A stretch of 64,000 nucleotides of DNA from Boletus sp. NGJ (taxonomy: Eukaryota > Basidiomycota > Agaricomycetes > Boletales > Boletaceae). Shown in pieces: positions 11,687 to 24,101 of this stretch. The notes under the pieces are model-generated. The model had not been told where the DNA came from and made no database searches. It was given only the letters and a program-made list of their open reading frames with translations. The translations under genes and the position numbers were made by a program. Each line of letters begins with the position of its first letter. Position 1 is the first letter of the stretch. The stretch is from the NCBI GenBank assembly GCA_019096195.1, contig JAGTXK010000087.1, positions 434,001 through 498,000 of the forward strand. The letters are read 5' to 3'.

Positions 11687-13150
11687 TCACAGAGCCTCCT
11701 CGGAATCACTTTTAGCCCCTTCTCGCAGGGAACCACCCCGAGGTTTTCTCGCCCCCTGCAAGATACACTCGCTGAATGTATTTTCCGTGCGAAGTACACT
11801 AATTTCCAAAGGATAAGTGCTCGTCGTTCGACTACTCGGACACGTCCGAGTCTGAGCAAGGCCCACGCGCACGATAATGAGCAAGGGTGATACAGTCTGC
11901 AGCCTCTCATCAGTCGTGCACACAACGAAATCTAAGCTAACGGCTCACCGCAATTTGCGCCGCGACACCGATACCCGCGATTGCAGAGCCGTAGCCAGAT
12001 GCAAATAGACCGAACATGATCACCGTGCACGTCGTGATGAGTGCTCCGCACTCCACTATCAAGAGCATAGTGCTTTGGTAATTCATATGTCTCTGAGCGC
12101 CCAATGGTGCAGTTCTACGCCCCGCCTTCCAGAGACGGTATGCGATGCCAAAGTTTGCTGCTAGGTTCGTGGCAGTCTCTAGTCCCCATCCAGCCAAGCC
12201 AAAAACAAACACATTTCGGGGTGAGGCCGTGGCCGTGTTTGGTATAAAGCTGGATATAGCGATCGTTGCAATACCTCGAAAAATTTGTCTTTGAACACTC
12301 GACCTCTGTCGCCCTCGTTGATCGACACTCACAGACATGTGCAACCCAGAATATCGACTGTCATTTGAGCTTAATACAATTTCTGGTCCGAATGATGCTA
12401 AGAGACACTTACCGGAATGATGCAGACTTTGATGTTATGTCCCCAGAGACCGTATAATCGCCACATCTGACGCGCAATCAGCAGAATGACGTCTAGCGAG
12501 AGGCTATGGCACATACCAATAGCAGTTCTTGTACATAGGTCTAAATCCGATTACTCCATGATATGAAGTCAAAGACAGGCAGCTTACATTTATGACATAG
12601 ATGTAGAACCCAACAACAAATATGCTATTCGCGCTCGGATTTGAGTAGTACACGTCAGGATCAACACCTTTGGCAAAAGCTTGGAGCAGTTTAACGAGCG
12701 AGACGATAACGTGTGCGGTTGATAATGAAAATTGCACGATGGCTGCAGCGAGGACCCTAGGGTGCTTTCCGGTGAACATGATTTAATTTAGCTAGGAATC
12801 AGTGGAGATCACCTGCAAGATGACGTCGCGCGTGATGTCAAGACCTGGACACCGAATCCAAACAACATGCAGCTTGTACACGCTTTAGCTGGACATCTGA
12901 TGCAAAATATGCGACATGATCACGCACTTGACACCTACGAACCGGTTGATCAGTATACGAGAGGCTAGAGACCTGATCATAAACAAGACACACCATACAA
13001 AATAGCCTCGAACCAAGCACAAGTAATGTATGCCTGCGCTAGTGTAAGCATGATGAGGGGGGCAGGGTAGTTCTCGGTGTGACCATGAGAATATCACTGA
13101 TTGGCACCTATATACATGATGGGAGATGAACCTTTTGGGAAGAGTTCTCC
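11540..13150. repeat. Tandem segmental duplication, copy A
   Basis: This unit matches 14850-16500 in the same orientation with an offset of about 3.35 kb. It includes the whole membrane-protein gene plus 3' and 5' flanks. Shared blocks include CAGCGCTACG near 11663/15005 and GATACAGTCTG near 11888/15234. Limits are approximate; weak similarity may reach about 13480. Confidence 0.75.
11687..13097 (-). CDS. Multi-pass membrane protein of an Agaricomycete-expanded family, copy A
   Basis: No function is known. Read from the 5' end, the parts are: an exon with the family signature LVRGYFVW (about 13010), a short CQVRDHVAYF exon, hydrophobic exons with VLAAAIVQFSLSTAHVIVSL and FVVGFYIYVIN (12590-12760), LDVILLIARQMWRLYGLWG (about 12490), GIATIAISSFIP plus VFVFGLAGWGLETATNLAAN (12000-12290), LLIVECGALITTCTVIMFG, and a last exon starting SPLLIIVRVGLAQ and ending at TGA 11687-11689. 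This predicts about seven membrane spans and a polar C-tail. The 5' half is uncertain: an in-frame TAA precedes the FTGKHP block, so the acceptor is probably the following CCCTAG, and no ATG aligns with the start of copy B. It could be a gene with a diverged N-terminus or an early pseudogene. Confidence 0.6.
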
Positions 13151-14158
13151 AAAAATACAGTAGGCCGCGAGAACTTACTGACCTTTTTGACTAGTATGAG
13201 GAAGCTTGATTTGTCGGGACCGTGGAAAGGGCCTCAGAATCGACCCTACTTGTGTGATACGATCAGAATCCTGGGAGGAACTTGGAGACGCGGTGAGAAC
13301 GATAAACAAGGTGCACATACTAGTGCTGCTTCAGATCCCCGGACATTGTAGCAGCCCAGGATTTTGGGGCACACTGGTACTGGCGGCTTTCTGACTGAAA
13401 TAGCTCAGTTTGGTTCATTAGAACTACTCCTTGGCCTGAAAATTGGGATGTAGGTCATGAGATTGTAAGATGGAGTTTCCCATATTTAAGCTCCGAACGG
13501 CTCTACCATGGGAAGTTGGCGTAACAGGGCTGGTCGGAGCACGAAACCTCGTGGTCGGCTTTCGGCATCCATGTTTACTACACTAGTACTACTGTAGTCC
13601 TTTGACGGTGACAGCCCCCTCGGCGATCAGTTGACGTACATGACAGGTGCAATTCTCTACCGTACAAACTCCCAGAAGGCACGTAGCCGATGAATGGAAG
13701 CAGATTTTGTCACTCTTCGGGATCCTAATCCTAGGCAGCGGCACCACATCCCTAAGGCGACATTTTCTCGGTCTTTTACAGCTATGCAACAGAGCATATG
13801 CTCACCAACAGATTCTATCCCTAGGTCACACAGGAGTCAAATCAACTACACAGGCCAAATTATTTTAATACAATCAAACATCAGTTCTACATCCACCTGT
13901 TCCATTTGTCCATGATCTCCAAGGTGCATGAACGTCCGTTGTCGAGGGACGGCGACATGATATGATTACAAGAATCCTGTCCATGAGATGGCAAAGTTCA
14001 CACTGATGATGCCACAAGTCGCAAGATCATCGACAAGCCTTGAAAGGGATAGCCACGGACTGCAATAAAATTCAGGTGCGGCCCGTGCGGGATGCACACC
14101 AGCTGGGGGCACGAGGCGGTGGAAGGTATAACCCGGAAAACATATAAGCATCTTATAT

Positions 14159-14181
14159 GCACGGCCCCCGCGTGGCCGTGC
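14159..14181. repeat. GC-rich hairpin
   Basis: GCACGGCC and GGCCGTGC are perfectly complementary 8-bp arms around a 7-nt loop. The role is unknown. Confidence 0.5.
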
Positions 14182-14515
14182 GGTTTTCCCTCTGTTGTCT
14201 GCCCAACAACCTATTTTTTATGGCTCTTGAGAAAAAAATGGTCGCCGCAAATACTCAATACTCAATACAGCAAGCTGAGTGACCTGTTTTATCATTGCGA
14301 TATCGGCATGACATCTATACGGATACATTTCATGACACCTGCATGAGAGCCTGGATGATAGGATGACGAAGAACTCACCAGGACCGTCCAGATCATTCAA
14401 GGGGCACGCGGAGCAGCCCGCCAAGGCCGTAAATCCACCGTGTCGACGTGGAAAGCTCAAAACGAACACTAGACACATCAGTCGAACGAGTACAAGGGGC
14501 TACACTTCTCGAGTC

Positions 14516-14538
14516 ATACGAGCTTGTCAAGCTCGTAT
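14516..14538. repeat. Perfect 23-bp palindrome
   Basis: ATACGAGCTTG and its exact reverse complement flank one central T (11+1+11). It lies in the non-homologous spacer between the duplicated membrane genes. Confidence 0.7.
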
Positions 14539-14849
14539 CGAGCGAATCGGAGCGATTGGAGACGTTTTGCATGGACTTGGGATGTAGGGAGATCCGGAGA
14601 TGGGGAAACGCGAGCGCGGTGGCCGCCCACGCAGTGATACAGCCATGTCGTGAAATCACTGGAGCGCAGTAATTTCGATGCCGCAGCTAGCGCTCAACGC
14701 ACATCATTTTTCGTATAGGATTTCGAACACAATTGTTCTTTGGAACATTCAGTTAGGTATTTCCTTTTGACAACCTATCACTTCCTCGATTGCGTCATTG
14801 AGGAGAAGTGCATATCATGATCCAAGATACACAAGATGTATGAGGTTTC

Positions 14850-16500
14850 CGAGTGACATGCTCAGAACATTCAGAGCTCATGCACCTACAAGATCCGATC
14901 AGCACAGCCGACCGTCAAATGCTCTCTCCAGCGGAAATCAGTCACGATGAAATGCTTGGCAGATTTCCTCGATAAAGGTATCACTGGCGGTGTCCGTCCT
15001 CGATTCAGCGCTACGCAGTACCTATTTCTCGAATCACATTACCTCCTCAGCCTTATTTTTAATCCCATCTCGCAGGGAACCACCTTGAGGTTTTCCTGGC
15101 CCCTGCGAAGTATACTCGCTGAATGTATTTTCCGTGCGAACTACGTTAATTTCCAGAGGAAAAGTGCCTATCGTTCGACCAGTCGGACGTGACGGAGTCT
15201 GAGCAAGGCCCACGCGCACGATAATGAGCAATGGTGATACAGTCTGTAGCCTCTCGTTAGTCGTGCACGCAACGAAAACTGACCTAACGGATGGAAACAA
15301 CTCACCGCGATTTGCGTCGCGATACCGACACCAACAATTCCAGACTCGTGGCCAGATGCAAACAGAGCAAACATGATCACCGTGCACGTCGTGATGAGTG
15401 CTCCGCACTCCACTATCAAGAGCATAGTGCTTTGGTAATTTATGTGTCTCTGAGCGCCCAACGATGCAGTTCTACACTCCGCCTTCCAGAGACGGTATGC
15501 GATGCCAAAGTTTGCAGTTAGGTTCGTGGCAGTCTCTAGTCCCCATCCAGCCAAGCCAAAAACAAGCACGTTCCGGGGTGAGGCCGTGGCAACGGTTGGT
15601 ATAAAGCTGGATACAGCGATCGTTGCGATACCTTGAAAATTTTGTCTTTGAACACTCGACCCTCTGTCGCCCTCGCTGGCCGACACTTACAGACATGCGC
15701 GACCCAAAAGGTTAACTGTCATTTGAGCTCAATACTATCTTTGGTCTGATTGGTACCAGGTGACACTTACTGGAACGATGCAGACGCTAAGTTTCCGACC
15801 CCAAAGACCGTGTAATCGCCATATCTGATGCACAATCGGCAGGATGATGTCTAGCGAGGGGAGACACATACCAACAGCAGTTCTTGCACAAAGGTCTAAA
15901 TCCGGTTACTCTCCGTCCATCCATGATATGAAGGCAGCTTACATTTATGACATATATGTAGAATCCAATAACAAATGCTCTACTCGCGCCCGGATTTGAG
16001 TAGTACAGATTAGGATCGACTCCGTAAGTAAACGCTTGGAGCTGTTCAACGAGCGTGATGACAACATGAGCGGTAGACAATGAAAATTGCACGATAGCTG
16101 CAGTGAGGACCCTGGGGCGCTTTCCAGTGAATATTGTTTAATTTGGCTTGGAAATAGTGGGAGATCACCTGTGAGATGATGTCGTAGTTGATGTCAAGAC
16201 GTGGATGCAGAATCCGAACAACATGCAGCTTTGACACGCCTTAGCTGGACATTGAACGCAAAATATGCGAAATGATCACGCACTTGACACCTACGAACCG
16301 GTGGTCAGTGAATGCAGACACAATCATGAACAAGACATACCATAGAAAATAGCCTCCAACCAACCACAAATGAGGTACATCTGCGCTAGCGTTTGGGGCA
16401 TGATGAGGGGGATAGGGGGGCGCGGCCACGAAAGCATCACACATTGCACCTATATAGGAGACGGGAGGTGAACCTTTTAGGAAGGGTTCTCCAAAGATAC
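14850..16500. repeat. Tandem segmental duplication, copy B
   Basis: This is the second copy of the unit at 11540-13150, in direct orientation. Similarity may continue weakly to about 16900. The copies differ at many single bases, mostly by conservative changes in the exons, so the event is not very recent. Confidence 0.75.
15034..16444 (-). CDS. Multi-pass membrane protein, copy B
   Basis: This is the paralogue of copy A. The ATG at 16444 gives a Pro/His-rich start leading to LWLVGGYFLW, where a GTATGT donor ends exon 1. Later exons match copy A closely: VLTAAIVQFSLSTAHVVITL, RAFVIGFYIYVIN, LDIILPIVHQIWRLHGLWG, GIATIAVSSFIP, LLIVECGALITTCTVIMFA, and a final exon with SPLLIIVRVGLAQ ending at TGA 15034-15036. 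As in A, the FTGKRP block is preceded by an in-frame TAA, so the acceptor is probably CCCCAG just after it. About seven spans are predicted. Frames in the 3' half are fully open and substitutions are conservative, which argues for retained coding. Expression and function are unknown. Confidence 0.62.
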
Positions 16501-17124
16501 CGATATTTTTGGATACCTGTACGGCAATACATAGGCCCTAGTTGAGCCTCTGATTGATATGGTGCACTGTGCAGGGCACCGCTTTCTGACGAGTATGGGC
16601 GCAGGCTTGGCTGCCGCTTAAGCTGCACCACAGCAGGTCATCAAAGAAATCAACGTGGTGCCCACTTTATAAAGTTCACACCCATTTCAGCTGGCTCATG
16701 CAACTATGTACTGACAATGCAGATAGGCTCACCAACGGCCAATTAGACATGTCGACGAAGCCGACGGTAACCTCGGACTCTACTAGTGCAGAACGTTGAT
16801 TAAACCCGTGGAAAGGGCTGCAAACTTGCAAGAGACGCCAGTCAGAATGCTCTGGGAGACTGGAGTGCCGATAGAGGACTCGGAAATTTGAAGGTCCCGG
16901 TGAGGAGAATGCCACTCACAAGGATTCTCGCAGCAGCGGAAATTTTTTTGGCACATGTACAGCCGTGTGGACTTTGGACACGCATTTCCGACGACAACTA
17001 CCCAATTTGGTAACTTCGTTACAACTAACATACTCAGGCTGTATCATAGATACGTAAAAGGGTCAACGTGAGTGTTCATAATTTCAGCCGCAGCGGTCCT
17101 CGCCATGACACCTCTTTCAACGAA
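16445..17124. other. Intergenic between divergent genes
   Basis: This separates membrane gene B (minus) from the GH76 gene (plus). It contains the 5' flank of duplication copy B and a GTGAGT-TTTCAG pair at 17068-17087 that could be a 5' UTR intron of GH76. No other gene is seen. Confidence 0.4.
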
Positions 17125-18941
17125 ATGCACCATTTTTCTTCCCCAAAACTAGCACTCTTTGCTGCCTTGTCTGTCATTGGCGCGAATGCACATCACCAAT
17201 GTTCGCCGACGTTGAGCGAAGCGACCGTGCGTTCATCCCCACCCGTACCCTCACGCGAAAAAAGCCTGACGTGTAGGACGAATCAAAGTCGATTGCAAGC
17301 GAGTTGCAGTCTAAATACTGGGACTCTTTGTCTGGCTCGTATACCAATGGCGAGCTTTGGACCGACGCCGTACGTAGTACAATGTCGTTGGATTCTACCT
17401 CGGAGAGGTCTGAGCGTCCCGCCCACAGAACACCTTGGAAGATTTACAAAACCTCATGCTCGCGACGGGCAACGACACGTACGCGGATATCGCCGACAAT
17501 TCCTACATTGGAAAGGCTGGTTTGGATCCTCTTACAAACTGGGACTCGTTCTTTGGCGGAAGCTATGACGACGCGCAGGTATTTTCCACTTGCTGCAACC
17601 TCACGGGACGTGATGACGAACGTGCTTCTCCAGTGGGTCATACTCGCGTTATGGAAGATCAGCGATTACAAGGCCTCCCGCGGCGAGAGCTACAGCCAGT
17701 ACATGGTTAGACAAATCCACCGCGTGTCGACTTTTCTCTCATTTCTTTGACTAGTCCAGCTCCCTCGCGATATACGGCATGGTTGCAGCACAGTGGGACG
17801 ACACTTGTAGTGGCGGAGGTAGGTCTTGACACACACCCGACGTTCTTCAAGTTGACTCGCTGACAGTCTGGTGGTCGAGTGCGCACACATACAAGAACGC
17901 GATCACCAACGAGCTGTTTCTCTTGACATCGGCCGAAGCTTACTTGAGAACTAGAAATACCACTTACCTCGAGAACGCGCGCAAGGTACGGGCGAATCAT
18001 TTCCGTCGAATGACCATTTACCCGCTCTGACCAGGAATACGGTTGGTGTACGTCTTCGACCAAATTGGGGGGTTTGACACCAATAATCACGTATCCTCCT
18101 CTCCAGTATTGAATTCTGGCATGCAAGGACCGGATGGCTTGTTCAACGACGGATTAAACCTCAACACGTGCCAAAACAACGGAGAGGTATGTCCTATGCA
18201 GATATGGATATGTGGATATCGCCCATGCTCACCCATCACAGACTGCATGGACTTACAATCAAGTCCGTCTATCCCCCCTACGAATTAACATGCTCCTCTA
18301 ACCTCCGGTAGGCCGTCATCGCATCCGGACTTGGCGCACTCTACGTCGCCGACGGTTTCAACGCGACGTTCCTACAACAAGCACAAGTCAGCCTGGACGC
18401 AACGATACACGGCTCGCTCATCGACAACACCGTCCTGAAAGAATCCTGCGACGATGCCCAATCCGGTGGCTCCATCTGTGACAAGGACCAGGTCCAATAT
18501 CGTTCCCCTCCTCCATGCCGTGTCCACGCTGAATTTTATTTTTTTTGGGTGGGCCCACACAGCAACTATTCAAGGTGAGATGATACCCGTGCCTCCTCAC
18601 GACAGACGTGCTCACCGCCCCCAATGGGGGCAGGGCATATGGATGAAACACGTGCAATACTTTTTAGACTGGGCCAACGACGCGTCGATCGCTGCAAAGT
18701 ATAGCGGGTTCTTGGGGTCGCAGTACGAAGCGGTGTGTCGCAACGCGTTACAGGCTACCGACGACGTTGGTTCTGTGTGGTATGCTCCGGACGAGGGTGG
18801 ATCGCAGTGGGGACCTCAGGCGTCTGCGAGTGGTCTCGAGGCCGTCATTTCCGTCGCCAAGGTATGCATGTCACGCGTACATGGATAGACCGAAGCTCAA
18901 TGATCTCTTAGTATGCACCTTGTCGATCTAGCATTCCTTGA
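17125..18941 (+). CDS. Glycoside hydrolase family 76 (alpha-1,6-mannanase), secreted
   Basis: The ATG at 17125 gives a signal peptide (MHHFSSPKLALFAALSVIGANA). Splicing then yields KYWDSLSGSYTNGELWTDA, NTLEDLQNLMLATGNDTY, and the GH76 catalytic Asp pair in GGSYDDAQ-WVILALWKI, with an intron exactly after DDAQ. It continues AAQWDDTCSGGVWW, YKNAITNELFLLTSAEAYL, LLNSGMQGPDGLFNDGL, ETAWTYNQAVIASGLGAL, GIWMKHVQYFLDW and SGLEAVISVAK. The stop is TGA at 18939-18941, with AATAAA at 18951. The family cuts alpha-1,6-mannan, either wall cross-linking (DFG5/DCW1) or catabolic. I see no clear hydrophobic GPI-anchor tail at the short C-terminus, so a soluble secreted enzyme is favoured. About nine introns; all junctions keep frame, so it looks intact. 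Confidence 0.9.
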
Positions 18942-19094
18942 TCACATCAGAATAAATGACCATTCATTTTTAAGAAGAGAAGCAAAAACATCCACAAAAG
19001 AGCGAGAGAAACGAAAAAAAAAGGTAGGTGAGATATACATAAATATTCCACGTTCCCAAAAGTACACAAGAGAATAAACGCTATTATTTAAAAA

Positions 19095-22000
19095 CTACCA
19101 TTGACCGCCTTCGGCCGTCTCTCGACGGTGAAGACGCGAGATGCTTGTACCAGTCACGGACGATTGCTCGTCCGCCTCTGAGATCGTGTCTTGGTCGTCA
19201 CCACGTTCCTTTCGTCGCACCGTTCTCGAACGCACGAGATCCTCTGTCGAGGAACCCCCAAGGGCCCTCTCCAGCGCCTTTTCACCCCTCCTCTTCAGTC
19301 GGAGACTCATCCCAGATTGTAGCGAGTCGATATAAGAGTCGTATTTCACGATCTCGGTCAAGAGATACTGAGACTTCTTCTCCCAGTTACTCTGCGCCTT
19401 GATACCATTGGCCGACCGAGGTTCATACTACACGACCCGTCAGAGACGAATCACAAGAATAAAAACAGCTTACCAAGGCAACCATCGGCTCACGTAGCTC
19501 GTTGTGATGTTTCAGATCCTTCTTCAACGTCCCCACATACTTTTGCAGCGCCTCCAACTGCGTCTCCTCGTCATGTATACTCGATATGATCGGCGGTATA
19601 GGCGGCTTCCAATCATTGATCGTCGTCCTCTCTTTCCAAGGCGAATGCGGCGCCCGCACCGTCGCCACCCCTTCCCGCCAACCAAACTTGCTGCGATTGC
19701 TCCGAGCGCTCTTGATACTGAGGGTATCGGTCCGGTCAAACTCGCAGATCAGATCATTGTCCGAGAGGGATCGGGGGTGCGTATCCGAGACGCGATTCCA
19801 GCCATATTCCATGTTGGAGACGCCACCCGCGAGCGGCTCTTTGCTCGTCCGAGCGGCCCAATAGTTGCACGTCGAGACCCATTCGTTGACGAGTTCTTCC
19901 GTGCCTGCTTGGAAGAAATAGACACCACCGTTGGCGAGCGTCAACACCATACAATGAGGCCGTTGTCTGTTGTAACCCGGCGGAGGTAGCGCATGCGCCA
20001 AGGAATGCGCAAGATGGACAGTGCCGACCGAATTCGCGTTTTCCTAACGCACGGTCATCAGTCACGGATCGCGTCCAGTGAAAAAAAACCAAACGGCGTA
20101 CGAGCCAGTTACCACCACCGACGATACCAGACCCACCCCCTCCATGTTCTCCAAACGTAAACATGTTCAACTCGCCCCGTTGAATGACCACAAAGACGTC
20201 GAGCCAATTCTTGGACTTGGCTCGTTTTCCAGCAGATTCCCAGTACTGCTTGCGACACAGCATGCCCTCTTTCGCCCACGGTGCACCGAGCAACGCGAGC
20301 TCTTCGTCCGTGATGCTGATCGTGGTCGAGCTGGATTCATGACTCTGGAAACTCCGGTCTTCGTCTTCCTGAGTTTCACGTATGATCGTGTGGGACAAGT
20401 TGGACGCGAAACCGAGGGCAGGCGTGAGGAACGCGGCCATGGAGCTGTGTCCCTGGAATAAAAATAGCAGTCGGCAAAATGATATAGAAAGAGAGTCTTA
20501 CTTCGTGGGTCGAGGTCGCAAAGCTAGGCGATGGACTGGCACGCCCGTCGATACTGCTGTTACTACTGTATGGGCTGTACGGTGCACCGAGGATGGATTG
20601 GATTCCTCTAATACTTCCCCGTTTCAGCGTCGTCAGTCGGTCGGGAGGTCCTCGTAAGCTGCGGTTACGTGCCAGGCCATGATGGGCTACGCCAAGCCTC
20701 GATGAGGGTGGCATGGAACAAGTCAGGGAAACCATACCAAGCGGCTGCAAAATCTGTTGGCTCTTGATAGCTGCATACATGTCCTACATCCACCGCATCA
20801 ATCAAACGAATCCCTCGAAACAACATACAAGAACGTACCTTGAGCAACCCCTCCATCTCCACCTCCCAGTTACGGTCATAAACGACCTGCAAAGGTCCAT
20901 TATTATTAAGTGGCTTCGACTCCGCGCCAGGCGAGTGTTGGAAAGACGTGGTGCTATTGTTCAGCGACGGCTGTACCGCAGATAACCCAGCAGATGACAC
21001 GAACGTGTCCTTGGAAATGCTATTCCAACTCGCAATACTGCCGCTCCGCTTCGACCGCGCCACCGATTGGGTCTCGGTCCCTTCCGAATTGGTCCCAGGG
21101 CCGCTGCTGGTATCATCAAGGTCTAGATCTGTCGTCGAAGCATACCGAGTGGGATGAAGCTGCATCTGAATTGCGGCCATGGTATTCCGGACGAACTGGC
21201 TCCGGGACATGCGACTGGTAATATCGGCCACATGAAGATCGGTGTTCAGCAATAAGAGAGAGTAGGTGACCGCATGAACGACGCCTATGCCGCACGGGCG
21301 TATTAGTCGTCGAACGACACTAGGAAGAGGACGTTTGACACACTTGCACTCCCATACCGTCGGAAAGGGTTACAATCCCAGAACCGTCTGCTAAACTCTT
21401 CGAGAATACGATCGACTTGTTGTGTTTCGGCCTTGAGATAGAGTTTGGAACATAGCCGTCTACACGTTCCAGTTTCAGCCACGACGAGCCACCCCCCTCA
21501 AACGTCGCACACACCTAAACGCATTGTCTAATCTCAACCCCGCAAAATCGAAATAATCCATATAATATCGAAGCGCTATCTTATTGAGCGAGCCACTATC
21601 GAAAAAAAAAAAAAGATTAACCACAATGCAGAAACAGCAAAGATGCACGTACTGGCCGCCCAACCACTCGGCGATCTTGTCCTTGGCCAGAAACGCGTCG
21701 TCTTCCTGGTAACACCGCACAGCCAGCTCCTTGCCATGCTCTTCCGGATCTTGCATCTCCTTGTGCGAAAACGACGGGTTGGATGCAAAGCGGGTGAGGA
21801 CGACATCGCTCGTCGTGAGATCCTGTGAACCGGCTATCACCGCTGCAGTTATTCACATCGCGTCAGGACACCAAGAGACGAAAACACATTGCAAGACGTA
21901 CAAGGACGGGCGTCGCCGTTAGTCGGGATGAGCGAAGGCTCCGACGTTGACGCGGTAGAGTGGTGCACGCGGAGTTTGGGCGTGTCGCGGTACGACGACT

Positions 22001-23841
22001 GCATCTGGCTCCCGTAACCCTTGTACCGCAGTGGACTGGGAGCATGCTTGAACTGCGGGACGCGGGGCGAACCAAGCCCCATGGCTTGTTGTTGTTGTTG
22101 TGGGTGGTGGGGACCGGACCCCGAAGGAGTACGTGCAGGTGTCCGGAGGGAGGACGTCCGAGGGGGAACGATCGGCTCGGGAATTAAAGAGTCCCTGGAC
22201 GGCGAAGTTGGGTCTGTTCCTGCCCCCGAGGACGATTCCGTCGGTCGCGTAACAATCGGGGTAGTGGGCGGTGCGGGGGGGAATATGGGGGACTTTACGT
22301 CCGACTGAGACCAACCGGGTGCCTGGCCAGCGGTCGCAACCAAAGGCGATGACGTGGCTCTACGACCTGGCTTGGATGGGTCCCGCAGATCAAGCAACGA
22401 TGTACCCGTGTCAGGATCCAACGTCGACAGCACACCTTTGAGATCGCTCAGTATCCCGTTTAACGAAGTCGATGACTCCCAGGCATGGTCCTTTGAGGGT
22501 AAAGTCGGTGCCGGAGGGGAGTCGACACTGAGTTTGAATACGTCGAGGTCACTGACGCTCATACTTCGGCGCTTTGCGTGACCGGGGAATCGGCCTTCGC
22601 CCAACGGGCGCTCGACGGGGGAGGGCGTACGTCCCTTCATTCGAGATATCGGATCAACGACAACGAGTGAGCTCACGTCCGAGTCGTTGCTAGCGCGATC
22701 CATCGGCCCGGCATGTATGGGCGGCAAAGGCTTCTCACTTTGCGGAGGTGGCTGTGAAGTCGCGGAAATGTCAGAGGGTTGAACATCGCCAGGCAAAGGT
22801 GGCACGGGGGGTATAAAACTACTGAACAGCGAGGGTCTTCCCGGAGGAGACCCTGGCAACGAGGCATCCGTGCGCTGTACCAAACAGTCAATAGATTATC
22901 CCATACAAACGCCATGGACGTACAGAACGATCGCGTGTCGACTGTCCGAGCATTTTACCCAAGAACGCGCTCGTCTTGGCCTTTACAGAGTTTTTAGTCA
23001 CCTGGAATGGACGTCAAACCATCGCCGAAGAGGCCATGAATTAAAAAAAAAAAAAAAAAACGAGGCACACCTTGTCACAGTCGACCCTGGATGTCGTTCG
23101 CGACCGCGGGCTGGCCATGACCCAGTCCGATCCGCTGGGGCTAACAGGGTCCTTGGGTGGTTTGACCACCTTGCACGGCGCGGCCGTGATCGACAACTTG
23201 GGTGGCACATGCGACGTCGTGCTCGTCGACGAGCGTGGCCGGGTCGATGCAGACTTTCGGAGAGTAGAACTCATGGAGGTGCTGGGTAACGGCGGAGGTG
23301 GCTCGGGTCGCTTTTGCGCTGCGGCGAGCTTGGGCGGCACGACCCCACCCCTCTCTTTTGCCTTGCGCATGAGCGTTGCCAGGTCTGGGCTACTGGAGGT
23401 GCCGGGGGACCGATAGATGGATCGTCGTTTGGTCTGCATGTCAGGGTCTTCAGCGTCATAGAAGACTTCGCTGGAGGAGGAGGAAGAAGAGATTGGCTGG
23501 GGAGGTGGAACGATGTTGGGCTGGATAGTCTTTTGATCTCTCTCCGGAGGCGATGCAAGCTCGCGCTTGCCAGAACTCGGATTGGCAGGGCTGTCAGCTG
23601 TGCCGAGGGTGTTCACGTCGAGGCTCTCTTTGATGACTACGGTGCCTCCAGTGCGCAGTGCCTGCTCGAAATCGAGTTCTGTTCGCGAGAGCCGCCGGTT
23701 GTTGGCTGTTACGTCCCTTGACGCTACTGGATGGAGAGTACGCGGTGAAAATGTCGCATTTTTAAAAAACGATGCCAGATTGACGACAGCTCGCGGCGGA
23801 CAAGAGTGGATCTTGGTCGTCGTGGTGAATCGTTCGTTCAA
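19095..23841 (-). CDS. Sec7-PH domain ARF guanine-nucleotide exchange factor (SYT1-like)
   Basis: The protein loads GTP on ARF-family GTPases at Golgi or plasma membrane. A long disordered Ser/Pro N-half (about 21860-23800) includes RRLSRTELDFEQALRTGG and a short poly-Gln. The Sec7 domain spans about 20665-21830: KELAVRCYQEDDAF...IAEWLGG, the catalytic loop KLYLKAETQQVDRILEEFS with the Glu finger, and the hallmark LLLNTDLHVADITSRMSR. A split PH domain follows (about 19750-20330: KEGMLCRKQYWE, WLDVFVVIQRGELNMFTFG, VYFFQAGTEELVNEWVSTC). A coiled tail runs to the TGA at 19095. The start is unresolved: there is no in-frame ATG in the first open block before RRLSRTEL, so a short 5' exon must lie upstream; the end given is approximate. 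The domain order fits yeast Syt1 rather than Sec7/Gea. Confidence 0.85.
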
Positions 23842-24101
23842 ACAGGGTCTAGACGCAACCCTGCACCGCAGTACTAGTCATACAATGTCGTATTCTACAA
23901 CATGAATAAGATTATACGGCAGCATATCCTGCAGCACAACAGCATGTGAACAAGAGAGGAGAGCAAGACAATAATCTATGCACAATCAATATCTACATAA
24001 CATCCTGCGCTCCAATCAAGAAAAAAAAAAAAATATGCACGCAGATCCCCATAAACAGACGGGACAGCTGGCCGTTGACGGTGTCGGACGTCATGTCAGG
24101 A
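23842..24101. other. Intergenic between two minus-strand genes
   Basis: Upstream region of the SYT1-like gene and 3' end of the GATA gene. It contains an A-run at about 24021-24033 and probably the missing 5' exon or leader of the SYT1-like gene. Confidence 0.35.

Larger units (their letters stand above)
13151..14849. other. Spacer between the two duplicated units
   Basis: Only short open frames occur. The block 14393-14672 is open on both strands, the + strand reading containing a helix-like stretch (LESYELVKLVSSESERLE), but I recognise no family. Two strong inverted repeats lie here (listed separately). Confidence 0.35.

Noticed and set aside
11225-16500. Possible transposable element behind the 3.35-kb direct repeat
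   Set aside because: No terminal inverted repeats, target-site duplication, transposase or reverse transcriptase signal was seen; the unit is a gene with flanks.
19504-19989. 161-codon plus-strand frame
   Set aside because: Antisense to the PH-domain exon of the SYT1-like gene; Arg-rich composition is typical of antisense shadows.
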